Below are positions 36,421 through 51,100 of a DNA stretch of 64,000 nucleotides, piece after piece. The stretch spans positions 8,736,104 to 8,800,103 of the forward strand of contig NC_051105.1 in NCBI RefSeq assembly GCF_901709675.1. The letters are read 5' to 3'. The stretch comes from Syngnathus acus (taxonomy: Eukaryota > Chordata > Actinopteri > Syngnathiformes > Syngnathidae). The notes below the pieces were generated by a model. It made no database searches, was not told where the DNA came from, and saw only the letters and a list, made by a program, of their open reading frames with translations. The translations under genes were made by a program, and so were the position numbers. How positions within the stretch are numbered: the first letter of the stretch is position 1; each line of letters begins with the position of its first letter.

Positions 36421-39102
36421 GGAGACTGCTTTTCAATTGGTCAGCACTCTGCCCAATGAGACGCTGGATTGCGTGTCAATACGGAAGTTTTAACGCGTGT
36501 GGTGGGTTTAATATCTTTTCGACTGACTCATCTCATGATGTCATCCTGAAATATTCAAACGCTGTTTGGCAGCAAATTATACACAAAAATTGCACCAATG
36601 ATCAATACAGCTCTCAACAATGTACATCAATCCATGTTTATTGTCAGTTTGCTTATGCGTCAACATATGCTCAGCTCTTTTAGTCAAGTAATTTCTATTA
36701 CACTAATATAATATTAAGAAGAAAAAGTGGTAGAATCCATTTAAATAAGACAAACTTTGCTGCCATCATCGAGAAAACTTGAGAAATGCATTTTTTTTAC
36801 CCCCCAAGAATATTACCGTGAAGAACAGCGTTTCAGTGGTTTAGACAGTACCAGCAGTGACAGGTACAACATATATAGAGAAAAATACCCCATCTGTATC
36901 ATATTTTTTGTCTCACCCAATATTGAAAAGTACATATAATATATAAAACAAAAAATATTTAAATAAAACACCCTGTCAGTTGAGATCACTTTTTTTCTTC
37001 ATACCTTTTTTTCCTGCCTTTCAGACTGTGTTGAAAAGAAATGTTTTCACAAGCTGTCTCATATGTGTCAAAAGAAAGGTAATTTATAAAATGCGTGGAG
37101 CTCATCTATTTAATTTGATTGGTGAAAATGAGTCTCAGTTGTCTGGCGAGCAGGTTTAATATCTAATAAAGCAAAGAGACATTACAGCGGCACATTTTCG
37201 CTGCACTTTGCATGTGTGTTTGTGCACCTCAATGCAGGAGTGATATCAACATAATCAAGGCGCAGTGATTAATTTCTGTCTATGCTTGAGGGCATAAAGG
37301 CCTAATGTGTAAGAGATTTTTTTTCAGATTGTTTTAAAATACAGACAAATACACAGGTACAAAAGATCCTCTCCATTCGATGTCGCTGGCCTGTGTCGCG
37401 TAGCACTGACATGTACAACACAATCACAATATGATACACCACCATGTATCATGAAACATTTGTTGTTTTTAAACATACAAGAGCCTTTCATTTAAGAGGC
37501 GGTCACCATCAAATATAGGACTGCGACAAGAGGATACCATATCAAGAACAATATTGAATGAAATAAAGTAACACAGTTGTCTTTAGTTGAAATTGCTGCT
37601 GTTTTACGCATGAACATGTTCACTGACTCACATCTGGATAGTACTGGAAAAAATACTGTTTTTTTTTTGTGTGGAACCATTTACCGATTAACAACTCACG
37701 AGGAAGTTGGTTGAATGGGTGGTGAAGGCCAACTCCTCTTTGCACTGCCATCACACAGACAGCAACAATCACTGTTATGAACACGCAGGTTCATTAAAAT
37801 CCTGAATATACACAAGTCACAACTTGTAACAACTGAAGTGGGGGAAGATGACAGGATAGTAGTCCTTTTTAATTGCTTTGGAAGAGACTGAGCGCATTGT
37901 ATTCTTGTATCGTTTATCGCTATTTTTTTTTTAAAGTGTAGCACTCGTTGTTGCACATACGCACATCATAGTTTCACACTAAACCTGCACATCTCGCAAA
38001 TGGTGACCCAAACGGTGAATCAACAACAGAAATGTAAGTCTCTTGAGTGTTATTGTACTCAGGAAAACACATTTTTTTGGACTCCATTAAATGCCCCTTT
38101 ATCAACCATTGACCTCTCACCACCATTACTTATTAGCTCTTTGTAACTTTACACTGATTGCACTGAAATTTTTTTATGGCACGTGAATAATATATCTATA
38201 TATAGGTTGATATAAACATATGGTATGTTCTCCAAGCCTTTGCATACATCTGAAACGATTCTTCTCTGAATCCTGATTGGTAGTTGGGGAGTGGAATACA
38301 GCCTTGTCGTTTATTGTATTTGAAAGTAGCAGCAGCCCAAAAGTAAACTTGATTTAATGGTGCAGTAGCAAAATCCGTTGATGGTTGCACTATGCTGCAG
38401 CCAAGAGTACTTGCTATGAACAAAGTTTTAGTGTTATATTTTAGTATGTGAAGAGAAAGATAACTATGTGCGTTTGAAGTGTGTCAGGAAATCTTTGCGG
38501 GAAATAAAAGTCAAAAGGAAAACGAGGAAAGGGAAAAGAACACAAGTTTTGGCTTAATAGCAATGCAGGTATACATTTGTTTTTATATATAGATTTTTGT
38601 CAATATTTCAAAAAATAGAAAGTTTTTCATAGTTTCTGTAGTTGGCTATATTATTAAATAAAAAATAATAATAATTGAATCTCCTGTCAAAGTAGCATTA
38701 AAGTAAGCATGCTGCTTTTTAATATGGCAGTTTGATAGTCATTCCTTTTTGTTTCATGCATGTCATGTTGATATCATAATTGTTGTGTATCTATCTATAC
38801 AGTGAGGTCCAAACCCGGACAGAACACGCACTCACACACGTACACACACGCACACACACACACACACACACGGTCCTCCAAATGCTACCATCCTGTTTCT
38901 CGCCATCTTTCTCAGCAAACAATCAAATGAGGATCTCTCCTGTCCTCTTACTGTGTGACAATGTTACACATTTGACTCAGAAGCCATTAAGAGAAAGTCT
39001 TCAACCTCACTTATTATCGCTCATCCGCAGAGTTAAAATTCCTGCGCCCCAGCACAATGCGCCCTCAGAAATCCATCAGTCAGCCTCACTTGGCTCTCGT
39101 AA
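36421..39102. other. Probable stxbp5l 3' UTR and spacer to poglut2
   Basis: No coding exon was found. The stxbp5l stop codon is at 39103-39105 and transcription runs leftward, so much of this AT-rich stretch may be its 3' UTR. AATAAA on the minus strand occurs near 38317 and 36643 as possible ends. A (CA)n run lies at 38841-38870. Confidence 0.45.
38841..38870. repeat. (CA)n microsatellite
   Basis: About 14 CA units preceded by impure CA/CG repeats, 230 bp beyond the stxbp5l stop codon. Confidence 0.85.
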
Positions 39103-42100
39103 TTACAACTGGTACCACTTCTTGTCCTTGCACTTTAACATGAGCTGTAAAAAGAAGTCACAACATGTCACTTTTTGTTGCTTTTTAAAGTACCGTATGT
39201 GATTTCAGTGTCCTGGGTTTTACCTCATGAGCATGCTTGGAGAAACATTCTGCACTGGTCATCATGAGCGCAGTTCTTTCTTCCAGCTCGCCGAGCCTCT
39301 GGCCTCTTTCATCCAGCGCGATGCGGGCCCTGGCCAGCTCACCAACTGCTCCACTAGCTGCCACCTTCATTCCCTCCACCCCTCCCTGACCAGGGATGTG
39401 CTGGGCCAAACTCCGAGAAGCCTTACCTGCTGCTGCCTCACCAACTGTGGGCCAAATAAGATCAGGGATTTATAAAGGTGGACCATTAATAGGATAAATA
39501 TAAGCGAAAAGAGCAGGAATACACACAGAGCTCCTCTCGGTCAAATGTGTGAGCATTCCCTCCGAAGAAGCCCTTTAGGAAGCCTCTATTCTGGGCCTCT
39601 GGTGTTTCTGTTGGCGTAAACAGCTCTCCCAGCATTTCCTACAAGTGATGACAAGGCTGTTAGAAACACCATAGCAAGGTGGTAAAAATATATTTATAAC
39701 CAGGCATCACAATTGTTTCGTGTGTTGTCATCGGTATAAAGAGTTTTACCTTTCACCACCGAAAAAGGTGACGGGAAAATATGATTAAACTCTATTTAAA
39801 AAAATGCAGTATCTTCATCCAACATCATGCTATTGTCACTATCTTTGACAAGATTATTTTTTCCATCCTAGATCCTACATTAACATTTCCTTGACAGACC
39901 AGATTCAATTTGTTTGCCTTAAGGTGGCAGTGTTGCACCATCCCCTTTAACATAGCCTTTGCCAGCTATGTGACAAAGCATACATTTGTATGTATATGTA
40001 AATGAATATGTATATTTACATATAAACCCTATATATGTATGTAACCCTAACAATTACTTTATAGTTCTTATATTTTGCATGTTTTCAGGATTTATTTCAA
40101 TTACAAAAAATATATTTAAATACGTTCAATGTATTTAGAAAGAAATCTCTTTAACAGGGTCTTTAACGTCAACTGGCCCAACTACAGTACACTCAATACT
40201 ACAGTCTAAGACGCAAAGATTTTTGACCATCACAAAAACAGCAACCCACAAGGAATCAACCCAGTGGATTCACTTTCTCTCCCTTTCAGCTGACAAGCAG
40301 CCTGAGAAGATTAGAAAATCTCTGAGCCAAGCCACTCTCACAACATAGCTCAAGAATTTGTTTGAGCCAGAAGCAGGCAGCCAGTCATAGAGCTTGACGT
40401 CACTCTGCCTGAGGGAGAAGCTTTACTGTCCGCCTCAGTGCCTTTTTCAAACACCCTCAGGCTCACCAGTGGTCCAGTGAGAAGCAATATCCCCACAAGC
40501 TCATTCTTTTCTGACCTCTATCATGTTCCCTAAAACCAGAAAGCCATAGGCCATGTTGTAATGTTGACATTATAGACTCTCTGGGCCACATTGGATGGAC
40601 CAGTAAAATATATCATAGCCTGTTAGGCTCCTCAGAAACAAATAGAGCAGTCGAGTAATACATTGGCACATACATGGATGGATGTCAAATTAAATCTATT
40701 GTGATATGCTTCCACACACCTGCAGATTGTCATACATCTCCTGGCTGTATGTAATTCTCTGGATCTCTGTCGGGGAACTGAGATAAAGTGCCTGACCCCC
40801 GTTGGTGAAGCAAAAGGTTCTCGCAATGCGCATGTCTGTCTGAGGCAGGTAATTAACATCCATCAGCGGTCTTAGACTGGGCAAACTGTGGGCAATGACA
40901 ACAATAGAAGGCAATTAGTAAGCAAGTAAGTGGCTCCTGTCACTGCGTATGCTTTTACATCGAAAATAATGTTGCACTTCTTATATAACGCTATCCCGTT
41001 TGCAAGAAATGATTCCATTGTGGAGAAAGTCTGAATGTATTTTCAGAACAACTCTCAATAGTGTGTCATGTACTCGGAAAACATACAGTAGCTCTTCTCA
41101 AAGTCATACCTGAGGGTCATGACGTGTCCGTTGGCGCAGAAGCAGGCGAGGCACACACTATTACACACTGACACCACGTCAGCCCGTAGGACGAACGACG
41201 ACTCTGTGATGTTGTGGACGAAGAGGCAAGACTGTGAGGGCATCAAGAACACTTTGGCTTGCCTCTCGGAGCATACGATAGCCAGATGTCCTTCTCCGCA
41301 GGTATCCTGGGAGGAGGAGGGCGAGAAATGCACCAGCTTGCGCTTTCGTGGTCGGTCGGGGTCTTCTGGGGCGTTGACATCACGCCAAACCTCGTAGGGG
41401 CTTTGGATGAGTGCACCCATGCAGTCCAAGAAGCCAAAGCGCAACACAGAGCCCTTTAGCATCAGAACTGCACCTAAGGGTGTTTGGCAGAACCATCAGA
41501 GGGAAGGCAAAAATAATCTTTATTTCAAGCAAAACATTTGTTTTCAAACTTTCGAGATGTCGCTAAAAAAATAAGACTACAGTGAGGGATTTGTACTGAA
41601 TATAAAAGTGCATTTCCCGTATGACCGCATTTCTTAAATAACCTCCAAAATTGTGCCCCTCTGTTGTTGTTTTCATTTATATCAATCATGACCTCAAAGG
41701 CCAAATTGAAGGGGAAAAAAATAATGGTGTGATTGTTAAGACACAAATAGACTCCCAATTATAGCAGCGGAGGACCCTGAAGTACGATGACATTTCAGTT
41801 TGTGTGACATTATCAACTAACCACAAAACACGTCAGACTGAAAACATATCAAGTGTAGCCACGCTTAAGCGAGTGACCTTTCGTAAGAGGCTTTCTTCCG
41901 CCTCGTTCCCGTTGTAAAATGTGTTTTTAAAAATCCCGTTGTGGGTCTTTAAATTGGCAACTTCAAATGGTTCCCACTAAAATGAGATTGAGATGTCACA
42001 GAACAACAACAGAGTGGACTTTGCATGATTAAGACGACTCTATGCAAACAATTGTTGTTGTCTATGATAATAAGGATTCTCTGGGACAAAAGTATTGGGA

Positions 42101-45100
42101 CACCAGGCCAATATACAAACAGAAAATATAGATGTCAAAACAAAAACCTCGAATCCTGGCTGTGAAAATTTTTGAAGCCAGGAGAGTCTTTTCACTCTTA
42201 TACTGTAATGTTTTTTTCATTCCAGAAATGTTAGATTTCTCATCTGAACTTACCACAGGGACCAATGGTAACTTGTTCCTCCATCCTCTCCTCCTGGTCA
42301 GTGGGGATGGACATGGGAATGAGCAAGATCATACCAAGGCTGGTACCAACCCACAGACACGGTGTGGGCAAAGTGTCGCTCTTTCGTCCAAAAGACTCCC
42401 CAAACTGAAGAGTGGTGATTGCCTCTTTGGTGTCTCGATCGATGCTGGAGACACTGGAGCTACGTGAGCGGCTGAAGGAGTTTTCACGACTCTCTGCATC
42501 GGCGGCGGCGGCCACCGGAGAGCCACAAACACAGACACCGATGCAAGAGGGGAGAAGCACGAGATGATTAAAAAGAGGGAAATTTAGTGAGAGAACAGCA
42601 GTGTCGACGGATGGATTAATGACAGTAATAAACGCAGAAGAGAAGAACAATATGGTGGGTATTAAAAAACGAAATATGAAGACAGGAAATTCAGAGGAAA
42701 CATTTAGGAGACTGGTAAGAGGTGTAAGGAGACATTTAGAAGATCTATGACAGCTTTCCGCCATATTGCCACATAAAGCAATGAAATGTCACTGTTGAGA
42801 CAGGATAGTTGAAACACACGCACACACTCACACATAAGGGGTTGAATGGCTACATTTTTTATAGTCAACTATGACATGATGAAAGTTGAGTCAAAATTGG
42901 TTAATCGATTTCAGTATGCTACAGCAACCTCCAATCTTTTTGCATCACAGACCGGTTTATAGACCGGCATAGAAACAAAAATTGAAAATACCACTCGACA
43001 TTACTTTCGTGTTTTTGTGCCGCTGTTATGAACATTTTTGTTACTATTTGGGTGGAGCAGTTGAGAGTAGAATCCAGGTGCAAGGAAACAGGAGGTGAAA
43101 ATGGTCTAAGCTCCTTGGTGATTCCGATAAAAAAATTCCGATAACCGATTAATCGGCGATGAATTTAAAAAAAGCATAACAACCAAACACTCAGATACAC
43201 AAAAATACAAAGAACAGTGGTCACTCGCACACAAAACAGAGAGCACAGAGTGAATCTTTCTGAGCACGCACGCACACACGCACGCACACACGCACACACA
43301 TCCATCCATCCATCATAAAAGTATTTCTGTATTACAGCACTGGTGAATTATTTAGAACCAGGCACCGTGCAGCACCGCCTTAGTGAGTGAGTGCCGAGTT
43401 TATGTAACAACAACTACAGATGGCGCAAAGCCGAGTGGACACATATCAGGTTCAAAATGATTTTGAGAAATTTCTCAGCATCTATTCTAGGTGATATGAG
43501 AAACGTGTGCACGGGCTAAAATACACCATGAAAGGAGTGTGTGGAGATATACCGCACAGTGGCTTCTTGCCAAGTATCCTTGCAAAACACATTCAAGAAC
43601 GATAGCATCACCCGCATTCCGCCTCAGGACAGGAAGCATTTTAAGGCACATGGATCAGACGTACTAACGAAAAGAAGGACTGACGTCATCAATAAGCAGC
43701 CGATGCGTCCCCTTACCTCTGTCACTCCAGGAGTAGGGGGTGGTGGTGTGGTGTTCGTCGTGAGAGTACATTGTGACTCCGTGAAACTGCTGGAGCATTG
43801 CCCTCCTGGATGCATAACCTAACCGATCCCCCACAACATAAAGCCCAGAAGACAAAGCAGCCCACCCATCCCGACGCCCCAACAAAACATACACACGCAC
43901 ACAGACGCAACACAGTACAAACAATCGCAGCCGACCAGTCAAGAAACATAGGACAAACAGATGCACAGTTGTGCCAGAGAACGACAAAAAGGAAAGAAAG
44001 AAAAGATTGCAGCTGAGTTTGGAGGGACTTCTTGAAATATACACAGTCAACAGAAGAGTGAGACTTAATGCTAGTGACCTCACTCTCTGGACACCATTTC
44101 AGCACCATTTCTATGCATCTAATGAGATCTAATACAAACGTAGTGCTACAACGCATGCACATTCAGCCTCTATACAAGACTGTTGCATGACAACCACAAT
44201 TTTGTACCAAATATACATCTCATAAGTCCTCAACACAATGCCGAGAGCTTCTACAATGCCGCTGACGATATATTTTGAAATTCAAATCCAATTTTGGTAT
44301 CATGACAACACTGCTGTATATGAGCCAAAGAGAAAACAACTTTTTTCACAGTGAGCTTGGAGGGTAGTTGTCTGGGCTTGTCATGTGTATCTTGGGTGTT
44401 TGTTTTTTTTCTTTACTCTGTGTGACACAGCCAGTGGGGCACTGGCTCGTAAAAGTCAGGCACAGTGGTACCTTGACAGGATACAGGGACCCTTGGGCAG
44501 GCCCTTAAAGGGAACTAGAGCTACTGGCTAGGTCAGCCTTGGGTAGGAGGAGACAACAATCTGAGTATGTGAGACAGAGCAACATGCACCAAGCCAACTT
44601 GCAGAATCACAGAGAGTCACCTTGAGAAAATCTACATCAACCTCAACCATTTTTTTTCTCGTTTAAATTCTCCACGGTTTAATTTTTCAATGCAATACAT
44701 GACAGAGTGAGAGAGAGAGCGAGAGCGAGTAACCCTCACCCCACTTTCATTTCTATATCATGCAGTCATCAATGTGTGTGGGTGATGGTGGTTTGAAAGC
44801 TTCTTCAGCATCTGGTCCAATAGTCACTGAGTCACATGAACCCACTGCGATCAATTTTTAAAAATATTTCAGTAACCGGCTCGAGTTTTAGTAAAATGTG
44901 CACTGTACAAATAGTCCTCAGTAAGATGGGAACATACGATGCTTCGAGGAAATATGAACCGTGTGCGGTGAACTAGCTTGTGATGTGGTGTTAAGAAATG
45001 TTCAGAAATTAGTTTTTTTTAATTTTGGTTATGGCCTTGAAGTGTTTATCACTCACACAATGTTTACTGTAATGTAATGGTGCGGAAAGAAGAAAAAGAA

Positions 45101-48100
45101 AGTGGCAACTGGAGGATCGGAACACGGTCAAAGACTAAAGACACTCAAAGTCACAATTTGTGCCTCAACATCTTTACCATCCTTTCTCCATAAATCTAAT
45201 AGAGACACCAAAGGTATGGAATAGATCCATCGAGTGCAGCTTCCTTGCCATTTCCCCTCCTCTGTCTTTTCACCTGCCATGCAGGCCTCATTAACATCAG
45301 CCTCCTCTCTACCACTGCTTGTTGACCTTCAATTACTGCAGTGATCCTGCTGGCTCTTCACTGTGGTAAGGAAGCGTGACAGATAAACAACACCGCCAAA
45401 TGTGGTAAAGACTGTAGATGAGCGCACGTGTAATGGCCTCATCTGAAAAGCATCTGTTCACCACACAACATACGGGGGAGGACAGGGGAGGCTTCATTTT
45501 GCATGTTGTTTTCTTCTAACGACACACATTTAGGATTGGTGCACACTGGGGATTATACTTTTGTAAACATGACACAGTTTATTCCTAAAACTGATACGGG
45601 CAAGCAGAACACTAATTTTGTGGATCTTTCCACTTTTTTTTTAGGTTATTGTTGTACACTGAAACAATAATCTGTACTTATCCTGTTAAAGAGCTGACTC
45701 TGAAGCACTGAGTGCACAATTGGACACAATTTGCCATAAAATTGAGTATCCATTGATACTATTTGCTGCTATCACAGGAAATGTCTACAAGTGATTTAAA
45801 TCATATCTTTCTGTTCGTTCAACTCAAATCTATCAAATGTCACTTTTTGTCACTTGTGGGGTTCCTCAAGATACTATTCTAGGACCACTTCTGTTATTAC
45901 TCTACTTAGTTTTCCTTGGCAATAGTTTATGTAAATTTAACATAAAATTCAATTGCTACTCAGGTGACACTCACCCCGACTATCTCTCTTTCCATAGGAA
46001 ATCAAATCCTGATTAGCCGACTGTTGGAAACTCAACAGTGATAAAACTCAATGCTTCTTCTTCCAATCCAACCAAACCAAACCAGAACAGACATTTCAAT
46101 TCTCAGTTGGTCATTCCACAGTTTCAATTCAATCACTATCATAATCCTCATATCAGTGACATTTAATAGTCTGTCACCAACCTGCGATTAGCCTTATAGC
46201 CTTTGCTTATTTCCATTTCCACCATCTGGAAAAGTCACACAATGCTACAATCACCAGAAAGACAGATTTGCTTTCATGATATTATTCCCTGGAACGTTAC
46301 TTGAAGGGGATCTAACGAGAGGTGCCGTGCAGTGGAATTAATCATACAGAAAGAAAACATCAGGTATCCTGGAGGTGGCTTTGGTGTTGATACAAATGTC
46401 TGTTCAAATTATCCAGGTAAATGTCTGAATTGTAACATTCAGAGCTTCATTTTCCAATTTGCTTTCCAATTTGTTTTTTGTTTTTCAGCAATATGAAATA
46501 ATGTACATTGCAAGACTGAAACACAAATAGGATAAACATGAGCGTGCACACGAGTACACACTCATGTACACACTCGTGCGAGTGCGTGTGCGTGTGTCTG
46601 TGTGTGTGTATGCACACTGGTAAATAACCTGCTGGGTCACTTCATTCAAAGATGCCACGAATCAAAGTCATTGCGTGAATACAACAGGGGAAAGAGGAAA
46701 ATGTCAAAATGCCAGGGTGCAAATCAAATTTGACGTCCTTCTATTCATCTCTTTTATGTGGGCACGCTACAGGAGGCTTTTTCAAATGTGGCCAGGCTCA
46801 CACTGCCATTTTTATCAAATAGAACATGCACGTAAACGGAAGTGAATATGAAAAGAATATGATTATTTATTTAATTTGTTTGTCAAACAATGTCTAACTT
46901 CATGTCATGTATGTAATTTGCCTCAGGAACATGCAGAAAATTTAAAGAGGTGTTTGCAGCATTTTTTTTTTTAATATTTAGTGTGTGTGTATATGGTATG
47001 TATATATTTATATATCTATATTTTTTTGTATTTGTCATTTTCCTGATTTGTTGTTTCAACATAACATTTAAGTCATTTAGTGTTCTTGCATTATTAAGCA
47101 ATGACTGACGTGACTGAGCGGGGAAGCAAGAACGCTTGATTACTTTTTAGAGCGAGAAACTCCAAAATTGATTTCTAACAACCTCAAATTTAGCAAAACT
47201 TTGCCTGTAGCTAATTTTCTTCACATTAGTGTTTGATGAATGAAAGAAAAAGAAGAAAGACTTTTTGTTTAGCACAACTATTTCAAGCCTGTAAGTTGGT
47301 TGGTACAAGCAACACAATGCAAGGAGTCATTTCTTGCATTCCTCCATTTACTTGTTATTTTCGTTTATGACGCTAATGCAAGCTGCAAAAATATGTATAT
47401 TTTTGGCTTAATTATATTTTTTACAACGTCAAAGTTGGAAGGCATTTGCTTTGTTTATTTGCTTTGAATGTATGTCCACTACATTATATATCAACAACTT
47501 AAAGTAGGCTGCCCCAAACAATGTAAGAAATCAATATTGAATCGACTGCCGAAAATATTTTAATGCAACTTCAACATAAGCGGAATAATTGAAAAAGCTT
47601 GCAAACTTGCATTAGCGTGCTCTTTTAAACACATTCTGCCAGGGTGAGAGGATAGCATGCACTTTTCGGAGGGAAGGGACGTTAGAGAGGTTAAAGGGAG
47701 GCAATCGGGAAGACAAGCACACACCTTCAGTGTGGGACACAGGCAAAGAGATCTCCATGCAAGCAGCAGACTGGGCCTTGCGGAATGGCGGTCGGCCAGG
47801 GCCTCTGCGGGCAAGCCGTGGCCCCTCGGGACCCATCGGGACGCGAGGCTTCCCCGCCGAGCAGGGCTGGGAGGTGGGGCTAGTGCAATGTCCATTGACA
47901 TGATCTGTAATAACGGCAAAGCGTTAGGAAGGAAATAAGGTCACATTCCAATTTTTGTCTGCTACCTCAATATCCGTCTACATAAGTCACAAAGTATCAT
48001 GAGGGAAGATGAGATGAGATGTTGCAATTTAAATGGCTAAAGAAAGGGCTCTCAACTCTATGATGGGATTGAAATTCAGTTGCGCTTCCTCTTACAAAAC

Positions 48101-51100
48101 ATGACTTGTGATGACGGATATTCAGTAAATTTCACAGCGTGAGAGGAGCAAGCAGTGTTAAAAGGATATTGCAGTGCTATTAAGAGAGACAGTTTGGGAG
48201 GGGAGTTAAGAATGAGCAGGAAGAAGAAAGAGGGATTACACGTGAGGCTTATTTTTTTTTAACAAGTATGACAAAACAGGCTTGTTTCATGCTTATTTTA
48301 GTTTTAGGAGTATATTTTTTTTCCCATGATCAGTTTTGAGGCCTGGCTATTGTTACGTGTGACAGCATTGCGTCTGAAATTAAATCTTTGACCTCCATGT
48401 TACTTACTGGCATTGCAGCTTCACACAGCCTCCCTCAGGGCCGTGCGGTGCTTGTCACAACCTTAATTTATGTCTAGCGAAACTGTGTGTGACGTGTGCT
48501 GTATGTGTGTGCAAAATCTTTTGTTCTGAGTCAAACCTCATTCCGCCCAGGATCTTTGGTGCTCAGCATCATTAAAATAAGCTGACTGTGTGCATGTAAA
48601 TAACAGTTCAGTCTCTGAAACATGTGACATCAATTAGTCAAATAAATGCAACGTAGTCAATCGATAAATAAATAAATCCTCATTTTAATTAGCCTCTGTG
48701 AAATGTCATAAAGCATGGTTGTAATTAAAATTGTGCTAATTTGTTGACCTTGAAGTGTTAGTCACTATTAGGCCTGGCAATGGGGAACTCATAATCAATT
48801 TAAAGGTAAAAAAGTATTTTCATTGATCTGATGGATGGCTCATTCTGAACGTTCTGCTTCGTTTACACTGTATTACAAGGTGATTATATTGCTGCAAGGC
48901 TGTTCTTTGTGCTTGTAGCCAGCTTCTCGTAGCTGATGTCATTTTCTTTGTCGCACCCAAAAAAACGATCGACTTTAAATCAACAGTACCTCTGCTGGCT
49001 AAAAGCAAATACAGCACCCTGTTTTGCCGCAACTGCTTCAAGACATGAATAATCAACATTCAATTGACAGAATTGTCAAGAGCATCCTGAAGTGTACGAC
49101 ATCTTTCACCCACATGCACAAACTGAGAAAATATTTTTATGTCACTCAAAATATAATCAACCACGGTTGTTATTTCCATAAAAGAAAATGAATGACTATT
49201 TACTGTTAATATGTATTACATGATGAAAATTTGAACACACTTTGCCGATAAACTCAAACATAAACTGAAATAGAGTCTCTTTTGCATTTGACTTTAAAAT
49301 TAAAGTTTGCTGTAAGAAAATAAAAGGTTATTACAGAGGAAAAATAGGCACTTGTGTAACTTTAGAAGCAGAAGTATTTAGGAGAGACAGCATGTGGTGT
49401 ACGGCAGAGGCAGAGCAAAAGGGAACCCACAACGATGTAGATGCAGTTAGACATGTATAGTGAAAACGTTCAAGTTGCTGCAATGCTGTTAAAGAAGAAA
49501 ATGATCCAGTTACAATGAGAGAGCCAGCACGTGTTCCATTCACTGTCGAGCAACGCTGTCGATGGAAGAGAGATTGCAAAAAACAAGCGGGGATGGACCA
49601 GTCAAGATCATGTGATAGAAAGCTTCATGTTGAAATAAGAGTTATGGATTACAAGTCACCTTTATAAACACTTGCAAAATGTAGAAGAAATGAATATAGA
49701 AGATTTAAATTAAATCATAGGACACCAATGGCAAGAAAATGGGCAAACACGTCAGGCCGTCAGCTTAAACAGGAGAGAGTGAAAAGAACAAAAAAACGTG
49801 AAAATAAGAAAAAAGCAACACAAAAGCCTAGAAAACACGACAAAAGTAGAAACCGAATGACTCAAAGGAAGACACGTGAAAACTGCTGGCTTTCGCCTAC
49901 CGTACCAAGATCGGTCTTAAGATCTGTTGGCAGACTTAACTTTCTGCCGGGTCCCTTTACTGAAACAAAGGAATAGGAAACAAAGCAGCAGTTAATCCCT
50001 TCAAAAATAAATCCGTACAAACTAAAACGACAGAAAAATGAAAACAGAATATAACGAAGGCTTGAAATAAAAGAAAATCGTTCTAATTAGATCTGACCGT
50101 GCATAAGCGCTGCAGGTGCAGATTCTTCAATGCATGCTGCACTGGAGTTCCTCATCAGCCATTCCAGCAATCTCGGAGAAACATAATATCTCATTTGGGT
50201 TCAACTCTCAAACAACTAGATCAGGTTTCTTTACGGTATAGGCGCTATTCAATCTTGTTGAACTGCAAATATCGCCGATACTGTATTTGATTTCACGTTT
50301 CACTGATTTGCAATGGGAACGCCTGACAAGGAAGCCAAAATAAAAAGATTCGACCCGGGGTCAAAAGTAACATACAGTAGGGCCAACAAAAAAAATTGTA
50401 AACCACATTTTGCAAGCATTTAAGTGTTTGTACGTAGATAATCATGTCGTTTGAACTCGAGGGGCCATCAGAAAAAAAACATGATTTAGTGAATACAACT
50501 TGACCATGAATTTGTTTGAATGTGTCTGATTCCAAAGTACATCTTTCTTTGTGTGATTATGACCTTGTCGGAAGCTCGCTATTGAAGAAAAATATACGGT
50601 ATTTACTTCACTGCAGAGGATTCGTAGACTTTTAATTAAAACAACTTTACTGACTTTTGCACAAAAGGCTCTTTTATAGTTTTCAGAAAAAAACACCTTG
50701 ACTAGATGTTGCAGCATTGAAAATACAGCTATAGGCTCAGAATTGCATAACGATATTTTGAAAAACCTCAAAAGCGGAGGCGTTATGTTTAATTTTCAAT
50801 CGCTATTGCTACAGGGTGTTGGTTTGTTGGATCTTCTTATTACACTCTCAAGCATTGACACATGACTATGGTGGCGAGCCAATAATTGGAATTGCAATGT
50901 TCCACACAATTAACATCCTGAAATGATGTAAGACCATTTGGCCAACACATAGTACTTACTACCCACTGATGAATAATTATGTTGAATGAGTTTAAATGTG
51001 TATTTTTGTTCCAAAAATGCATGTCACGTCGTGACAAGACAGACAGTGGTGGCTGAGAATATTAACTAATGAGATTCTATGCTGCACGTGCCAGTAATGG

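Noticed and set aside
42062-42130. Possible Tc1/mariner end (AAAAGTATTGGGACACC)
   Set aside because: The motif resembles a known transposon terminus, but no inverted partner or TA duplication was found, so it was not listed as an element.
47560-47919. 119-codon minus-strand frame starting MPLLQIMSMD
   Set aside because: It is an alternative frame over the real stxbp5l linker exon 47725-47904, whose correct frame matches the tomosyn linker.
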